A stretch of 11,735 nucleotides of DNA from DATGMP01 sp035293565 (GTDB taxonomy: Bacteria > Pseudomonadota > Alphaproteobacteria > BOG-932 > Roseiterribacteraceae): the NCBI GenBank assembly GCA_035293565.1, contig DATGMP010000063.1, positions 1 through 11,735 on the forward strand, written 5' to 3'. Below are positions 1 through 6,122 of the stretch, piece after piece (position 1 is the first letter of the stretch; each line of letters starts with the position of its first letter). The notes below the pieces were generated by a model. The model did no database searches. It was not told where the DNA came from and was given only the letters and a program-made list of their open reading frames with translations. Made by a program: the position numbers and the translations under genes.

Positions 1-1
1 C

Positions 2-115
2 CACCACGACGAGATCGGCGGTCTCGTCCCATGCAAACGCGTCGGGATCGGCCACGACCAGCGGATCCTCGACGTTCACGCCGAGCTTGGTTGCCTCGGC
101 CGCGCTGTATTTCAT
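2..115 (-). CDS. FAD-dependent oxidoreductase, N-terminal fragment (continues beyond window)
   Basis: Only the first 38 codons are in the window. Reading leftward from the ATG at 115-113, the peptide starts MKYSAAEATKLG and reaches WDETADLVVV, where the window ends. A hydrophobic beta strand after an acidic WDE-type stretch is the usual lead-in to the GxGxxG dinucleotide-binding fold of fumarate-reductase/3-ketosteroid-dehydrogenase-like flavoproteins; the glycine motif itself would lie just outside. A GGGGGAG ribosome binding site sits a few bases upstream (about 118-125 on the minus strand), supporting this start. The gene is divergent from the operon beginning at 278 and shares a 162-bp control region with it. 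Family assignment is inferred from a short N-terminus, and the substrate cannot be told. Confidence 0.6.
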   Translation of the reverse strand, partial: MKYSAAEATKLGVNVEDPLVVADPDAFAWDETADLVVV

Positions 116-157
116 GACGCTCCCCCTTTTTTCGGCCCGCAGAATGTCCGCCGCGGC

Positions 158-182
158 GGAACTCGACAAGAGCCTCGTCGTG
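158..182 (+). promoter_or_regulatory. Candidate general-stress (EcfG-type) promoter
   Basis: GGAAC at 158-162 is followed after 16 bases by CGTG at 179-182. The known consensus of the alphaproteobacterial general stress sigma factor EcfG is GGAAC, 16-17 bases, then CGTT, so eight of nine defined positions match. Transcription would start near 190, giving an untranslated leader of about 90 bases before the ATG at 278. Chance matches of this quality occur, and no experimental support is visible. A competing weak motif (GTAAAA at 190-195, CGAAT at 213-217) lies in the same region. Confidence 0.25.
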
Positions 183-277
183 GGGGTGCGTAAAAGAGCG
201 GACGGCAAGCACCGAATTTTGCTTCTGGACCGGTGGAAATCGCGCTAGGTTCGAATAATCCAAGGGGGAGGATCATC

Positions 278-751
278 ATGCGGCGTATCTTGGTGCCGAC
301 GTTGGCGCTCGGCATTCTGATTGCGGCGGGCCAGACCCAAGCAGCGGGGCAGTACCCATCCTGGCAGGGCCAGTGGAAAATCATCAATGACACGGGCACC
401 GAATATCCGGCGAGCTTTCCAAAGATCGAGAACCACGTCATCACGGTCTCGAAGGACGACGGCAACAAGCTCGTCTACACCGACCGTTGGGTGATCGCCG
501 GCAAGGAAGGCTCGAGCAGCTTCGACGGCGCCTATGACGGCAAGCCCTATCGGACCAGCGACGGCCACAACCAATCCTATGAGCATGTGGCGGGCGGCTA
601 TCAGGACCACTGGACGGACGATAAGGGCACGGTCGGCGAGGATCATTGCACTTTCACCCCCGACGGCCTGCACATGAACTGTACCGGCTCCACGACGCCG
701 AAAGGCGGCCAGAAGCTCTCCTACAAAGAGCATTGGGACAAAATTCAGTAA
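278..751 (+). CDS. Secreted protein of unknown function, first of two tandem paralogues
   Basis: The 157-residue product begins with a signal peptide (MRR, hydrophobic stretch to about residue 22, then QAAG), so it is probably exported to the periplasm. The mature part is polar and probably beta-rich. It carries a YP.SFPKI segment (43-50), SKDDGNKL (58-65), GAYDGK.Y..SDG (84-96) and two cysteines, C124 and C135, ten residues apart. All of these recur in the next gene. The W..N/YDGK.Y pattern recalls small exported proteins of unknown function with YDGKDYP motifs, but I assign no function. The start at 278 is chosen over an upstream in-frame ATG at 233 because AGGGGGAG lies at 263-270 and the signal peptide begins here. 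It heads a three-gene operon. Confidence 0.85.
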   Translation: MRRILVPTLALGILIAAGQTQAAGQYPSWQGQWKIINDTGTEYPASFPKIENHVITVSKDDGNKLVYTDRWVIAGKEGSSSFDGAYDGKPYRTSDGHNQSYEHVAGGYQDHWTDDKGTVGEDHCTFTPDGLHMNCTGSTTPKGGQKLSYKEHWDKIQ

Positions 752-763
752 GGGGGAATCCAG

Positions 764-1243
764 ATGAACGCCATTCGTTCTATTGTCGTCGCCTCGGCTG
801 CGGCATTGCTGGCCGCACCCGCGCTGGCCGGCGGCAAATATGTTTCGCTCGAAGGGAAATGGAGCCTCAACCTCGACAAGACCCATTATCCGCAGGGCTT
901 TCCGAAGATCACCAAGAATGACATGAACGTCACCAAGGATGACGGCAAGTCGCTCGAATTCACCGAGGATCTGACGATGGACGGCAAGGACATCACCTCG
1001 AGCTGGAAGGGCGCTTATGACGGCAAGTTCTATCCGACCAGCGACGGGCAACAGCTCGCCTGGCATCATGTCTCGAAAATGGCGGCGGGCGACGAGCGCA
1101 AGAACGGCGAGGGCGACATGACCGGCAAGAGCACGTGCTCGGTTTCGAAAGACGAGAAGACGCTCACCTGTCAGATCCAGTCCTTCTCACCGAAGAATCC
1201 CAAACCGGTGAAATTCACCGAAGTCTTCGATAAGGTCTCGTGA
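764..1243 (+). CDS. Secreted protein of unknown function, second tandem paralogue
   Basis: The 159-residue product has a clear signal peptide ending in ALA-GG, with cleavage likely after residue 22. The body aligns throughout with the preceding gene product: L.GKW.LN (29-36), YP.GFPKITKN (42-52), TKDDGK.L (57-64), GAYDGK.YPTSDG (83-95), and cysteines C125 and C136 in the same C-x10-C spacing, which suggests a conserved disulfide. Sequences outside these blocks differ considerably, so this is an old duplication rather than a recent one. An AGGGGGAA ribosome binding site precedes the ATG, and only 12 bases separate it from the previous stop, so the two are co-transcribed. The function is unknown; extracytoplasmic binding or structural roles are possible. 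Confidence 0.87.
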   Translation: MNAIRSIVVASAAALLAAPALAGGKYVSLEGKWSLNLDKTHYPQGFPKITKNDMNVTKDDGKSLEFTEDLTMDGKDITSSWKGAYDGKFYPTSDGQQLAWHHVSKMAAGDERKNGEGDMTGKSTCSVSKDEKTLTCQIQSFSPKNPKPVKFTEVFDKVS

Positions 1244-1253
1244 GGTTCAGCCG

Positions 1254-1664
1254 ATGGTCGACATTGAACGGAACAAGGAGATTGCCCGCGCTTTTTTCGG
1301 CGCACTGACGCGATCGGACGTGCCCGCGATCCTGGGGTTCTATGCCGACGACGTGAAGGTCCACACGATGGGCAATACGATCATCTCCGGCGTTTTTAAT
1401 AAAGCGCATGTCGCCGCAGCCGCTCATCGCGTGCTCGACGCTTTCCCCAAAGGCATCAAATTCACAATCAAGGAGCTGACGGCGGAAGGCGACCGCGTCG
1501 CGATCGAGGCAGAATCATACGGCGAGCACGTCTCGGGAAAAACATATGCGAACCAGTATCACTTCTTGATGCGGCTGCGTGACGGGAAGATCACCGAGTT
1601 CAAGGAATATATGGACACCGAAATGGTGACCGACATTCTCTGCGGCGGACAGCGGAGGAGTTAG
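1254..1664 (+). CDS. NTF2-like / SnoaL-like protein
   Basis: The 136-residue protein fits the nuclear transport factor 2 fold: an N-terminal helix pair (NKEIARAFFGALTRSDV), then FYADDVKVHT (residues 25-34), followed by alternating strands ending in RDGKITEFKEYMDT. The superfamily includes ketosteroid isomerases, SnoaL-like cyclases and many small dehydratases. No signal peptide is present, so it should be cytoplasmic, unlike its two operon neighbours. The ATG lies 10 bases after the previous stop, with a GTGAGG ribosome binding site overlapping that stop, so translation is probably coupled. The nearby FAD oxidoreductase would fit catabolism of a cyclic substrate, but this is inference, and the substrate is not identifiable. 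Confidence 0.8.
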   Translation: MVDIERNKEIARAFFGALTRSDVPAILGFYADDVKVHTMGNTIISGVFNKAHVAAAAHRVLDAFPKGIKFTIKELTAEGDRVAIEAESYGEHVSGKTYANQYHFLMRLRDGKITEFKEYMDTEMVTDILCGGQRRS

Positions 1665-1747
1665 GGCTCACTTTCTCTCGCCATTCTCGCGAAAACGGGA
1701 ATCCCGACCTTACGCGCGGCAGCGCGGAAAAGAATCGGATCTATTTC

Positions 1748-1792
1748 GCCGCGGGGCGCGGCTCTAGGACCGGATCCCGCCCTCGCGGGGAT
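1748..1792. other. Two adjacent GC-rich hairpins
   Basis: GCCGCG (1748-1753), loop GGG, CGCGGC (1757-1762) forms a perfect six-base stem. Eleven bases later ATCCCGC (1774-1780), loop CCTC, pairs with GCGGGGAT (1785-1792) with one bulged G. Neither is followed by a run of T, so they are not textbook intrinsic terminators. They lie between the three-gene operon and the next gene, and could stabilise the upstream transcript's 3' end or structure the downstream leader. Confidence 0.4.
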
Positions 1793-1810
1793 AACGACTG
1801 AAGAGCGTTT

Positions 1811-1820
1811 CGAACGTTCG
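1811..1820. promoter_or_regulatory. Perfect 10-bp palindrome upstream of the small barrel protein
   Basis: CGAACGTTCG is a perfect palindrome ending 17 bases before the ATG at 1838 and just ahead of its AAAGG ribosome binding site (1826-1830). Its half-site CGAAC/GTTCG also occurs as the arms of the inverted repeat at 5193-5209 in front of the LysR gene. It could be an operator, but a GC-rich genome gives such palindromes by chance. Confidence 0.25.
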
Positions 1821-1837
1821 GCATCAAAGGATCAGCC

Positions 1838-2170
1838 ATGGCCAAATATCAACTCGTTGTCCTAACCAATGCGGCGAAGGGCCGGGACGAGGAATTCAAC
1901 AAATGGTACGACGAGCAGCATGTCGGCGATGTGCTGCGAATTCCGGGTTTTACGGGCTGTCAGCGCTTCAAACTGCAGCCGGGGTCAGGTCACACCGCCT
2001 GGTCTTATCTGGCGCTTTACGATGTCGAGACCGACGACCCGGCGAAGACGATGGAGGCCATGCAGGCCCATGCCCAGTCGGGCCAGATGCCGATGAGCGA
2101 CGCAGCGGACCTGTCGACCGCAACGGTGTTCTTCGCGAGCCCATTAGGCCACAAGGTCACCAAGAAATGA
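1838..2170 (+). CDS. Small dimeric alpha/beta-barrel (ferredoxin-like fold) protein
   Basis: The 110-residue product has the pattern of small ferredoxin-like, dimeric alpha/beta-barrel proteins related to the EthD/DUF4286 groups: a first strand YQLVVLTNA, then the helix motif FNKWYDEQHVGDVLRIPGF (residues 20-38), a strand CQRFKL, and a last strand TATVFFAS. Proteins with a WYDExHxxxxLxIPGF motif are common in aromatic and steroid catabolic gene groups and in stand-alone positions, mostly without known reaction. The start is supported by AAAGG seven bases upstream. The stop codon is one base from the stop of the convergent kinase gene, leaving no room for a terminator. The catalytic role is not established. 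Confidence 0.75.
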   Translation: MAKYQLVVLTNAAKGRDEEFNKWYDEQHVGDVLRIPGFTGCQRFKLQPGSGHTAWSYLALYDVETDDPAKTMEAMQAHAQSGQMPMSDAADLSTATVFFASPLGHKVTKK

Positions 2171-2171
2171 T

Positions 2172-4367
2172 CTAAGCCTCGGCGGCGGGCCGAACCGCGG
2201 TCTTCGGCTGATCGCCGGAGCGCGCGAGAACGGAGCGGATCTTCTGCGCGAGCTGCTCGCGTCCATACGGCTTGCTGATGAGCTGCACGCCCGGATCGAG
2301 CCGTCCATTATGGACGATCGTGTTCTCGGTATAGCCCGATGTGAAAAGGATCTTTATCCCCGGTCTTAGCTCGCGCGCCCGTTCGGCCAGAACGCGGCTG
2401 CTGACCGAGCCCGGCATGATCACATCGGTGAATACGAGATCGACGGGCTCACCGCTTTCCAGCGCGGTCAGCGCCGACGCGCCGTTGGCGGCCTCGAGCA
2501 CGCGATAGCCCAAATCCGCCAACATGCCCACAACCGTGCTGCGGACGGTGTCGTCATCCTCGACGACCAGAATGGTCTCGCTGCCGCTCAGATCCACATT
2601 GGCGGCCGGGACGTAGCCTGGTTCGTTCATCTCCATCGTGCGCGGGAGATAGATCTTCACGGTCGTGCCGTGCCCGGGCTCGCTGTAGATTTTCACATGC
2701 CCGCCCGACTGCTTCACGAAGCCGTAGACCATGCTGAGGCCGAGGCCGGTCCCTCCGTCGCCCTTGGTCGTAAAGAACGGATCGAAGGCGCGCGCGGCGA
2801 TTTCGGGCGGCATGCCCGACCCCGTGTCCGTCACCCCGAACATCACATATTGCCCGGGATCGACCTCCTCGTGCCTGACGGCGTACGCCTCGTCGACCCA
2901 GACATTGGCGAGCTCGAGCGTCAATCTTCCGCCGTTGGGCATCGCGTCGCGCGCGTTGATAGCAAGGTTCAAAACCGCGTTCTCGAATTGATGCGGGTCG
3001 ATCGAGGTATTCCACAAGCCGGCGGCTCCGATTACCTCGATGTCGATCAGCTCGCCTAGGCTTCGCCGTAGAAGCTCCGTCAGATCCGGCAGCAGCTGCC
3101 CCAGATTGACCGGTCTCGGCTCCAAGGGCTGGCGCCTGGCGAAGGCCAGGAGCTGATGTGTGAGCTTGGCGCCGCGCTCGGCGCCCATGAGCGCGAGGTT
3201 GATGTTGCGGAGCGCCCGCTCGTCGTGGTTGATCTTCGCTTTCAGCAAATCGAGATTACCGACGATGATCGTCAGCAGATTGTTGAAATCGTGGGCGATG
3301 CCGCCGGTCATCTGACCCAGCGATTCCATCTTCTGCGCCTGGCGGGCAGCGCGCTCGGCGTGCCGGCGGTCGGTCATGTCGATGAAGGTCGTGACGAAGC
3401 CGCCGTCTTCCAAAGGGTTGTGGTAGATCTCGATGAGGCGCTTGTCGTCGCGCTCACGCTCGACCATGAGCGGCTTGCCGGCCCGGCGCGACCGCTCGTC
3501 GAGAGTCGCGAGATCGGATGCCAGCTCATGGGCACCCAACTGATCCTTGAAGGCCACGACATCCGACAAGGACAGCCCCTGCCGCACCATCGCAGCCGGG
3601 AGTCGCAACAGATCGATGAAGAGCTTGTTCCAAGCGACGAGCCGATTGTTGTAATCGAACGCCGCAACACCCTCGCGCACCGCGTCGAGCGTGGCCTGGA
3701 GCCGCTTTTCCGACAGCGATGCCCGATGGTGCGACCGATAGAGCGAGATCGCGATCCAGGCGAGGATCACGATCGAGAGTCCGCCGCCGACCGATGCGGC
3801 AACGCTGAGATTGCGTTCCGAATCCGCGGACGCTTCCAGCCTCTGGCCGAGCAGTGTCTGCTCGAGCCTCAAGATTTGCCCGACCTGCATGCCGATGTCG
3901 CGCATCATCTTTTCGCCGACATCGGAATTGACGACGGCCATGGCCGCATCGAGGCTGCCGTTCTTTCGCAATGCGATCGTTTGCTTCAATTCCACGAGCT
4001 TGGGATCGATCGCATGCTGCAACGCCTCGGCGTGCGCTTTCAGGTCTGGATCTCCAGCCGCGAGGCTGTTCAGCTGCGCCAGAGCATCCGGCAACCGCGC
4101 CGTGCCGCGCTCATAGGGCCCGAGATATTGGGGGTCACCGGTCAGCAGGTAGCCGCGCTGGCCCCGGTCGGCGTCCTGCAAGGCCGAATAGATCGCCGAA
4201 TCGGCAAACATGATGTTGAAAGTGCGATTGACGAGCGCCCGGCTCTCCTCGAGCCTGACCGCCCCCAGCGCCAGATAAGTGAAGGCCGCGATCAGCAGGA
4301 TGCCGGGCAGCGCGCCCAGCAGCATGCCGCGGCGTCCCATCATCCTGGGCGATGCCCTCTCGGCCAT
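2172..4367 (-). CDS. Membrane hybrid histidine kinase (CHASE3-PAS-HisKA-HATPase-REC)
   Basis: The 731-residue sensor kinase has a first membrane helix at about 15-36, an extracytoplasmic CHASE3-like region at about 37-185 (DADRGQRGYLLTGD at 65-78 is typical), and a second helix at about 190-210. A PAS domain (about 220-335) follows. The HisKA domain carries GGIAHDFNN, phosphorylated His359. The ATPase domain has NLAINARDAM (467-476), DTGSGM (514-519) and GTGLGL (539-544). A C-terminal receiver domain has acidic residues at 603-605, phospho-acceptor D648 in FTDVIMPG, T676 and K699. All catalytic residues are present, so it should be active, sensing an external or membrane signal. No separate response regulator lies nearby, so its output partner is elsewhere. 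GAGGGAG eight bases upstream supports the start. Confidence 0.93.
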   Translation of the reverse strand: MAERASPRMMGRRGMLLGALPGILLIAAFTYLALGAVRLEESRALVNRTFNIMFADSAIYSALQDADRGQRGYLLTGDPQYLGPYERGTARLPDALAQLNSLAAGDPDLKAHAEALQHAIDPKLVELKQTIALRKNGSLDAAMAVVNSDVGEKMMRDIGMQVGQILRLEQTLLGQRLEASADSERNLSVAASVGGGLSIVILAWIAISLYRSHHRASLSEKRLQATLDAVREGVAAFDYNNRLVAWNKLFIDLLRLPAAMVRQGLSLSDVVAFKDQLGAHELASDLATLDERSRRAGKPLMVERERDDKRLIEIYHNPLEDGGFVTTFIDMTDRRHAERAARQAQKMESLGQMTGGIAHDFNNLLTIIVGNLDLLKAKINHDERALRNINLALMGAERGAKLTHQLLAFARRQPLEPRPVNLGQLLPDLTELLRRSLGELIDIEVIGAAGLWNTSIDPHQFENAVLNLAINARDAMPNGGRLTLELANVWVDEAYAVRHEEVDPGQYVMFGVTDTGSGMPPEIAARAFDPFFTTKGDGGTGLGLSMVYGFVKQSGGHVKIYSEPGHGTTVKIYLPRTMEMNEPGYVPAANVDLSGSETILVVEDDDTVRSTVVGMLADLGYRVLEAANGASALTALESGEPVDLVFTDVIMPGSVSSRVLAERARELRPGIKILFTSGYTENTIVHNGRLDPGVQLISKPYGREQLAQKIRSVLARSGDQPKTAVRPAAEA

Positions 4368-4474
4368 CCGCCGGTCTCCCTCGTCCAGTCATGTCCGGAG
4401 TTATCCCGGAAGCACGCGTGAACAATACAGGTCGGCGAGAGCGACAGAAAGCATTGAGAGAGGCATGCCCAATG

Positions 4475-4487
4475 CACTTATTAAGTG
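4475..4487. promoter_or_regulatory. Perfect AT-rich inverted repeat between wrbA and the kinase gene
   Basis: CACTTA (4475-4480), one central T, TAAGTG (4482-4487) form a perfect 13-bp palindrome immediately after the wrbA stop codon and about 110 bases upstream of the kinase start. It is AT-rich in a GC-rich surrounding. With a one-base loop and no T run it is a poor terminator and looks more like a dimeric regulator's operator for the kinase gene. The binding protein is unknown. Confidence 0.35.
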
Positions 4488-4488
4488 A

Positions 4489-5112
4489 TCAACCCGCTAT
4501 CCGCTGAGTGCCCGCGACGAGCCGCGCAGCGACCGACGCCACATGTTGGCCCTGGAAGCGCGCGATCGCGAGCTCATTCTCGGAAGGCTGCCGGCTACCG
4601 TCCGATCCCGTAATGGTCGTCGCGCCATATGGCGTGCCGCCTGTCACTTCGTCGATGACCGTCAGCCTGGGCTCGGAATAAGGGACGCCCACAATGACCA
4701 TGCCGTGATGCAGCAGGGTGGTGTGGAAGGACGTCAGCGTCGTCTCCTGGCCGCCATGCTGGGTGGCTGTCGAAATGAAGGCGCTTCCGACCCTGCCCAC
4801 CAGGGCTCCACGCATCCAAAGGCCGCCGGTCTGGTCGAGGAAATTTCGCATCTGGGAGGCCATATTGCCGAAACGCGTCGGTGTGCCGAAAATGATCGCA
4901 TCATAGCCGGCGAGCTCCTCGACCTGCGCCAGGGGCGCCATCTGGTCGACCTTGGCGCCCGCCGCCTTGGCGACATCCGGCGGCATCAGCTCCGGCACAC
5001 GCTTGATGTCGACCAACGCGCCGGGAACGCTTCTGGCGCCCTCCGCAACCGCCTCCGCCAGCCGTTCGATATGGCCGTACGTCGAATAGTAGAGAACGAG
5101 AACCTTGGGCAT
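4489..5112 (-). CDS. wrbA: NAD(P)H:quinone oxidoreductase, WrbA family flavodoxin-like
   Basis: The 207-residue protein is a cytoplasmic FMN enzyme that reduces quinones by two electrons, limiting semiquinone and superoxide formation. It shows the flavodoxin phosphate-binding loop YYSTYGH (8-14), the PTRFGNMASQMRNFLDQTGGLW segment (two runs around residues 77-98) that shapes the FMN site, and the diagnostic HGGQETTL motif followed by HHGMVIVGVPYS. The length is normal for the family. The ATG at 5112 is chosen over one eight codons upstream because GGAGG (5118-5122, minus strand) is placed five bases before it. It is divergent from a LysR regulator across a 98-bp control region, a frequent pairing suggesting quinone- or electrophile-responsive control. 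Confidence 0.93.
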   Translation of the reverse strand: MPKVLVLYYSTYGHIERLAEAVAEGARSVPGALVDIKRVPELMPPDVAKAAGAKVDQMAPLAQVEELAGYDAIIFGTPTRFGNMASQMRNFLDQTGGLWMRGALVGRVGSAFISTATQHGGQETTLTSFHTTLLHHGMVIVGVPYSEPRLTVIDEVTGGTPYGATTITGSDGSRQPSENELAIARFQGQHVASVAARLVAGTQRIAG

Positions 5113-5175
5113 CTTTTCCTCCGTCGGGAAATGCATGCCTGGAGATGCGCGCGAGCGCCCGTCTTGAAAATCCGC

Positions 5176-5204
5176 TTAAGTTCGGACCCAGTGTTCGCTA
5201 TTTT
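5176..5204 (+). promoter_or_regulatory. Candidate promoter for the LysR gene, possibly leaderless
   Basis: TTAAGT (5176-5181) and TATTTT (5199-5204) are separated by exactly 17 bases and resemble -35 and -10 boxes (3 of 6 and 4 of 6 matches to the housekeeping consensus). Transcription would then begin at or next to the ATG at 5211, which fits the absence of any ribosome binding site in front of that start. The -10 box lies inside the inverted repeat at 5193-5209. Confidence 0.35.
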
Positions 5205-5209
5205 CGAAC
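5193..5209. promoter_or_regulatory. Candidate LysR-type operator
   Basis: GTTCG (5193-5197) and CGAAC (5205-5209) form a perfect inverted repeat with a 7-base spacer. Within it T5195 and A5207 satisfy the T-N11-A pattern of LysR-type binding boxes. A second, weaker pair (TCCG 5171-5174 and CGGA 5183-5186) lies just upstream. The site is in the divergent wrbA-lysR gap and abuts the regulator's start codon, as expected for autorepression. Confidence 0.45.
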
Positions 5210-5210
5210 G

Positions 5211-6122
5211 ATGCGGCGGATCGACGAGATCGCGACCTTCGTTCAGGTGGTTGAAGCCGGCGGCATCTCGCAGGCGGCCAAGCGCCTCGACATGTCCAAA
5301 TCGAGCGTCAGCAAGCGGGTGTCCGACCTGGAGGACAGCCTCGGGACGCAGCTCCTCTACAGATCGTCACGGCGTGTCGTGCCGACCGAGCGCGGCCTCG
5401 TCTTCTATGAGCGGGCCCGCGCCATCCTCCAGCAGCTCGACGAGGCGGCCGAGGCGCTTTCCGAAAAGGCGGACGATCTTGCGGGGCTCGTCAGGATCGC
5501 CGCGCCGATGAGTTTCGGCATCCTGCATTTGGGTCCGCTGCTGCTGCCGCTGATGGAGCGCCATCCCAAGCTCGAGATCGCGATCGATCTCGACGACCGA
5601 TCCGTCGACATTCAGGGATTGGGCTACGATCTCGCGATCCGCATCGGACGGCTTGCGGATTCGACGCTTATCGCGCGCCGCCTGGCAACCGTACGGCCCG
5701 TCCTCTGCTGCAGCCCAGCCTATGCCGAGCGGTTCGGTCTGCCCAAGACCGTCGCCGACCTGAACCGCCATGATGGCCTCGGCTACGGCAATCTACGTAC
5801 CGCCGAAGCCTGGCAGTTCGAGCCTAAGGATGGAGGACCGGTCCAAACGGCTTCGCCGAAGAGCCGCTTCGTGTCCAACAATGGCGACCTGATCGCGCAG
5901 GCGGCGGCAGCCGGGCTCGGCGTCGCGATCCTGCCGAGCTTCATTCTCTGCGAGTTCTTGCGCGCGGGGAAACTGCTCGAGATCGAGCTCGACGCCATGC
6001 CGATCAAGAGCGCGCTCCACGCCGTCTATCCGCCGAGCCGCCACCGGTCGCGCAAGGTCCGCGCGATCATCGATCATCTCGCCGCGGCAATTCCCGACCC
6101 GCCGTCCTGGGATCGGCGCTAA
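5211..6122 (+). CDS. LysR-family transcriptional regulator
   Basis: The 303-residue protein has the standard layout: an N-terminal winged helix-turn-helix (about 1-60, with FVQVVEAGGISQAAKRLDMSK and the recognition helix SSVSKRVSDLE), a linker helix, then a periplasmic-binding-like effector domain (about 88-290, beginning LVRIAAPMSFG and containing the AAAGLGVAILPSF segment). The length is typical. The ATG at 5211 matches where family members normally begin; an ATG 22 codons earlier would add an unrelated stretch. No ribosome binding site precedes 5211, so the message may be leaderless. It is divergent from wrbA and most likely controls it and itself. Its stop codon overlaps that of the convergent anti-sigma gene by four bases. 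Confidence 0.92.
   Translation: MRRIDEIATFVQVVEAGGISQAAKRLDMSKSSVSKRVSDLEDSLGTQLLYRSSRRVVPTERGLVFYERARAILQQLDEAAEALSEKADDLAGLVRIAAPMSFGILHLGPLLLPLMERHPKLEIAIDLDDRSVDIQGLGYDLAIRIGRLADSTLIARRLATVRPVLCCSPAYAERFGLPKTVADLNRHDGLGYGNLRTAEAWQFEPKDGGPVQTASPKSRFVSNNGDLIAQAAAAGLGVAILPSFILCEFLRAGKLLEIELDAMPIKSALHAVYPPSRHRSRKVRAIIDHLAAAIPDPPSWDRR

Noticed and set aside
190..217. GTAAAA with CGAAT 17 bases later as a second sigma-F-type promoter
   Set aside because: Only a partial -35 match and spacing different from the candidate at 7372-7397; too weak to list as a feature.
245..1069. A 274-codon minus-strand frame across the two secreted-protein genes
   Set aside because: It is antisense to two clear signal-peptide proteins with ribosome binding sites, and has no start signal or recognisable motif.
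3156..4421. A 421-codon open frame on the plus strand opposite the kinase gene
   Set aside because: It is antisense to a gene whose domains are all intact; its composition (Arg/Gln/Asp-rich, no motifs) is typical of GC-rich shadow frames.
4368..4474. A -10-like TATTGT on the minus strand upstream of the kinase
   Set aside because: No acceptable -35 sequence at proper distance.
4543..5511. A 322-codon plus-strand frame spanning wrbA and the start of the LysR gene
   Set aside because: It runs antisense through wrbA and out of frame through lysR; no ribosome binding site or motif supports it.
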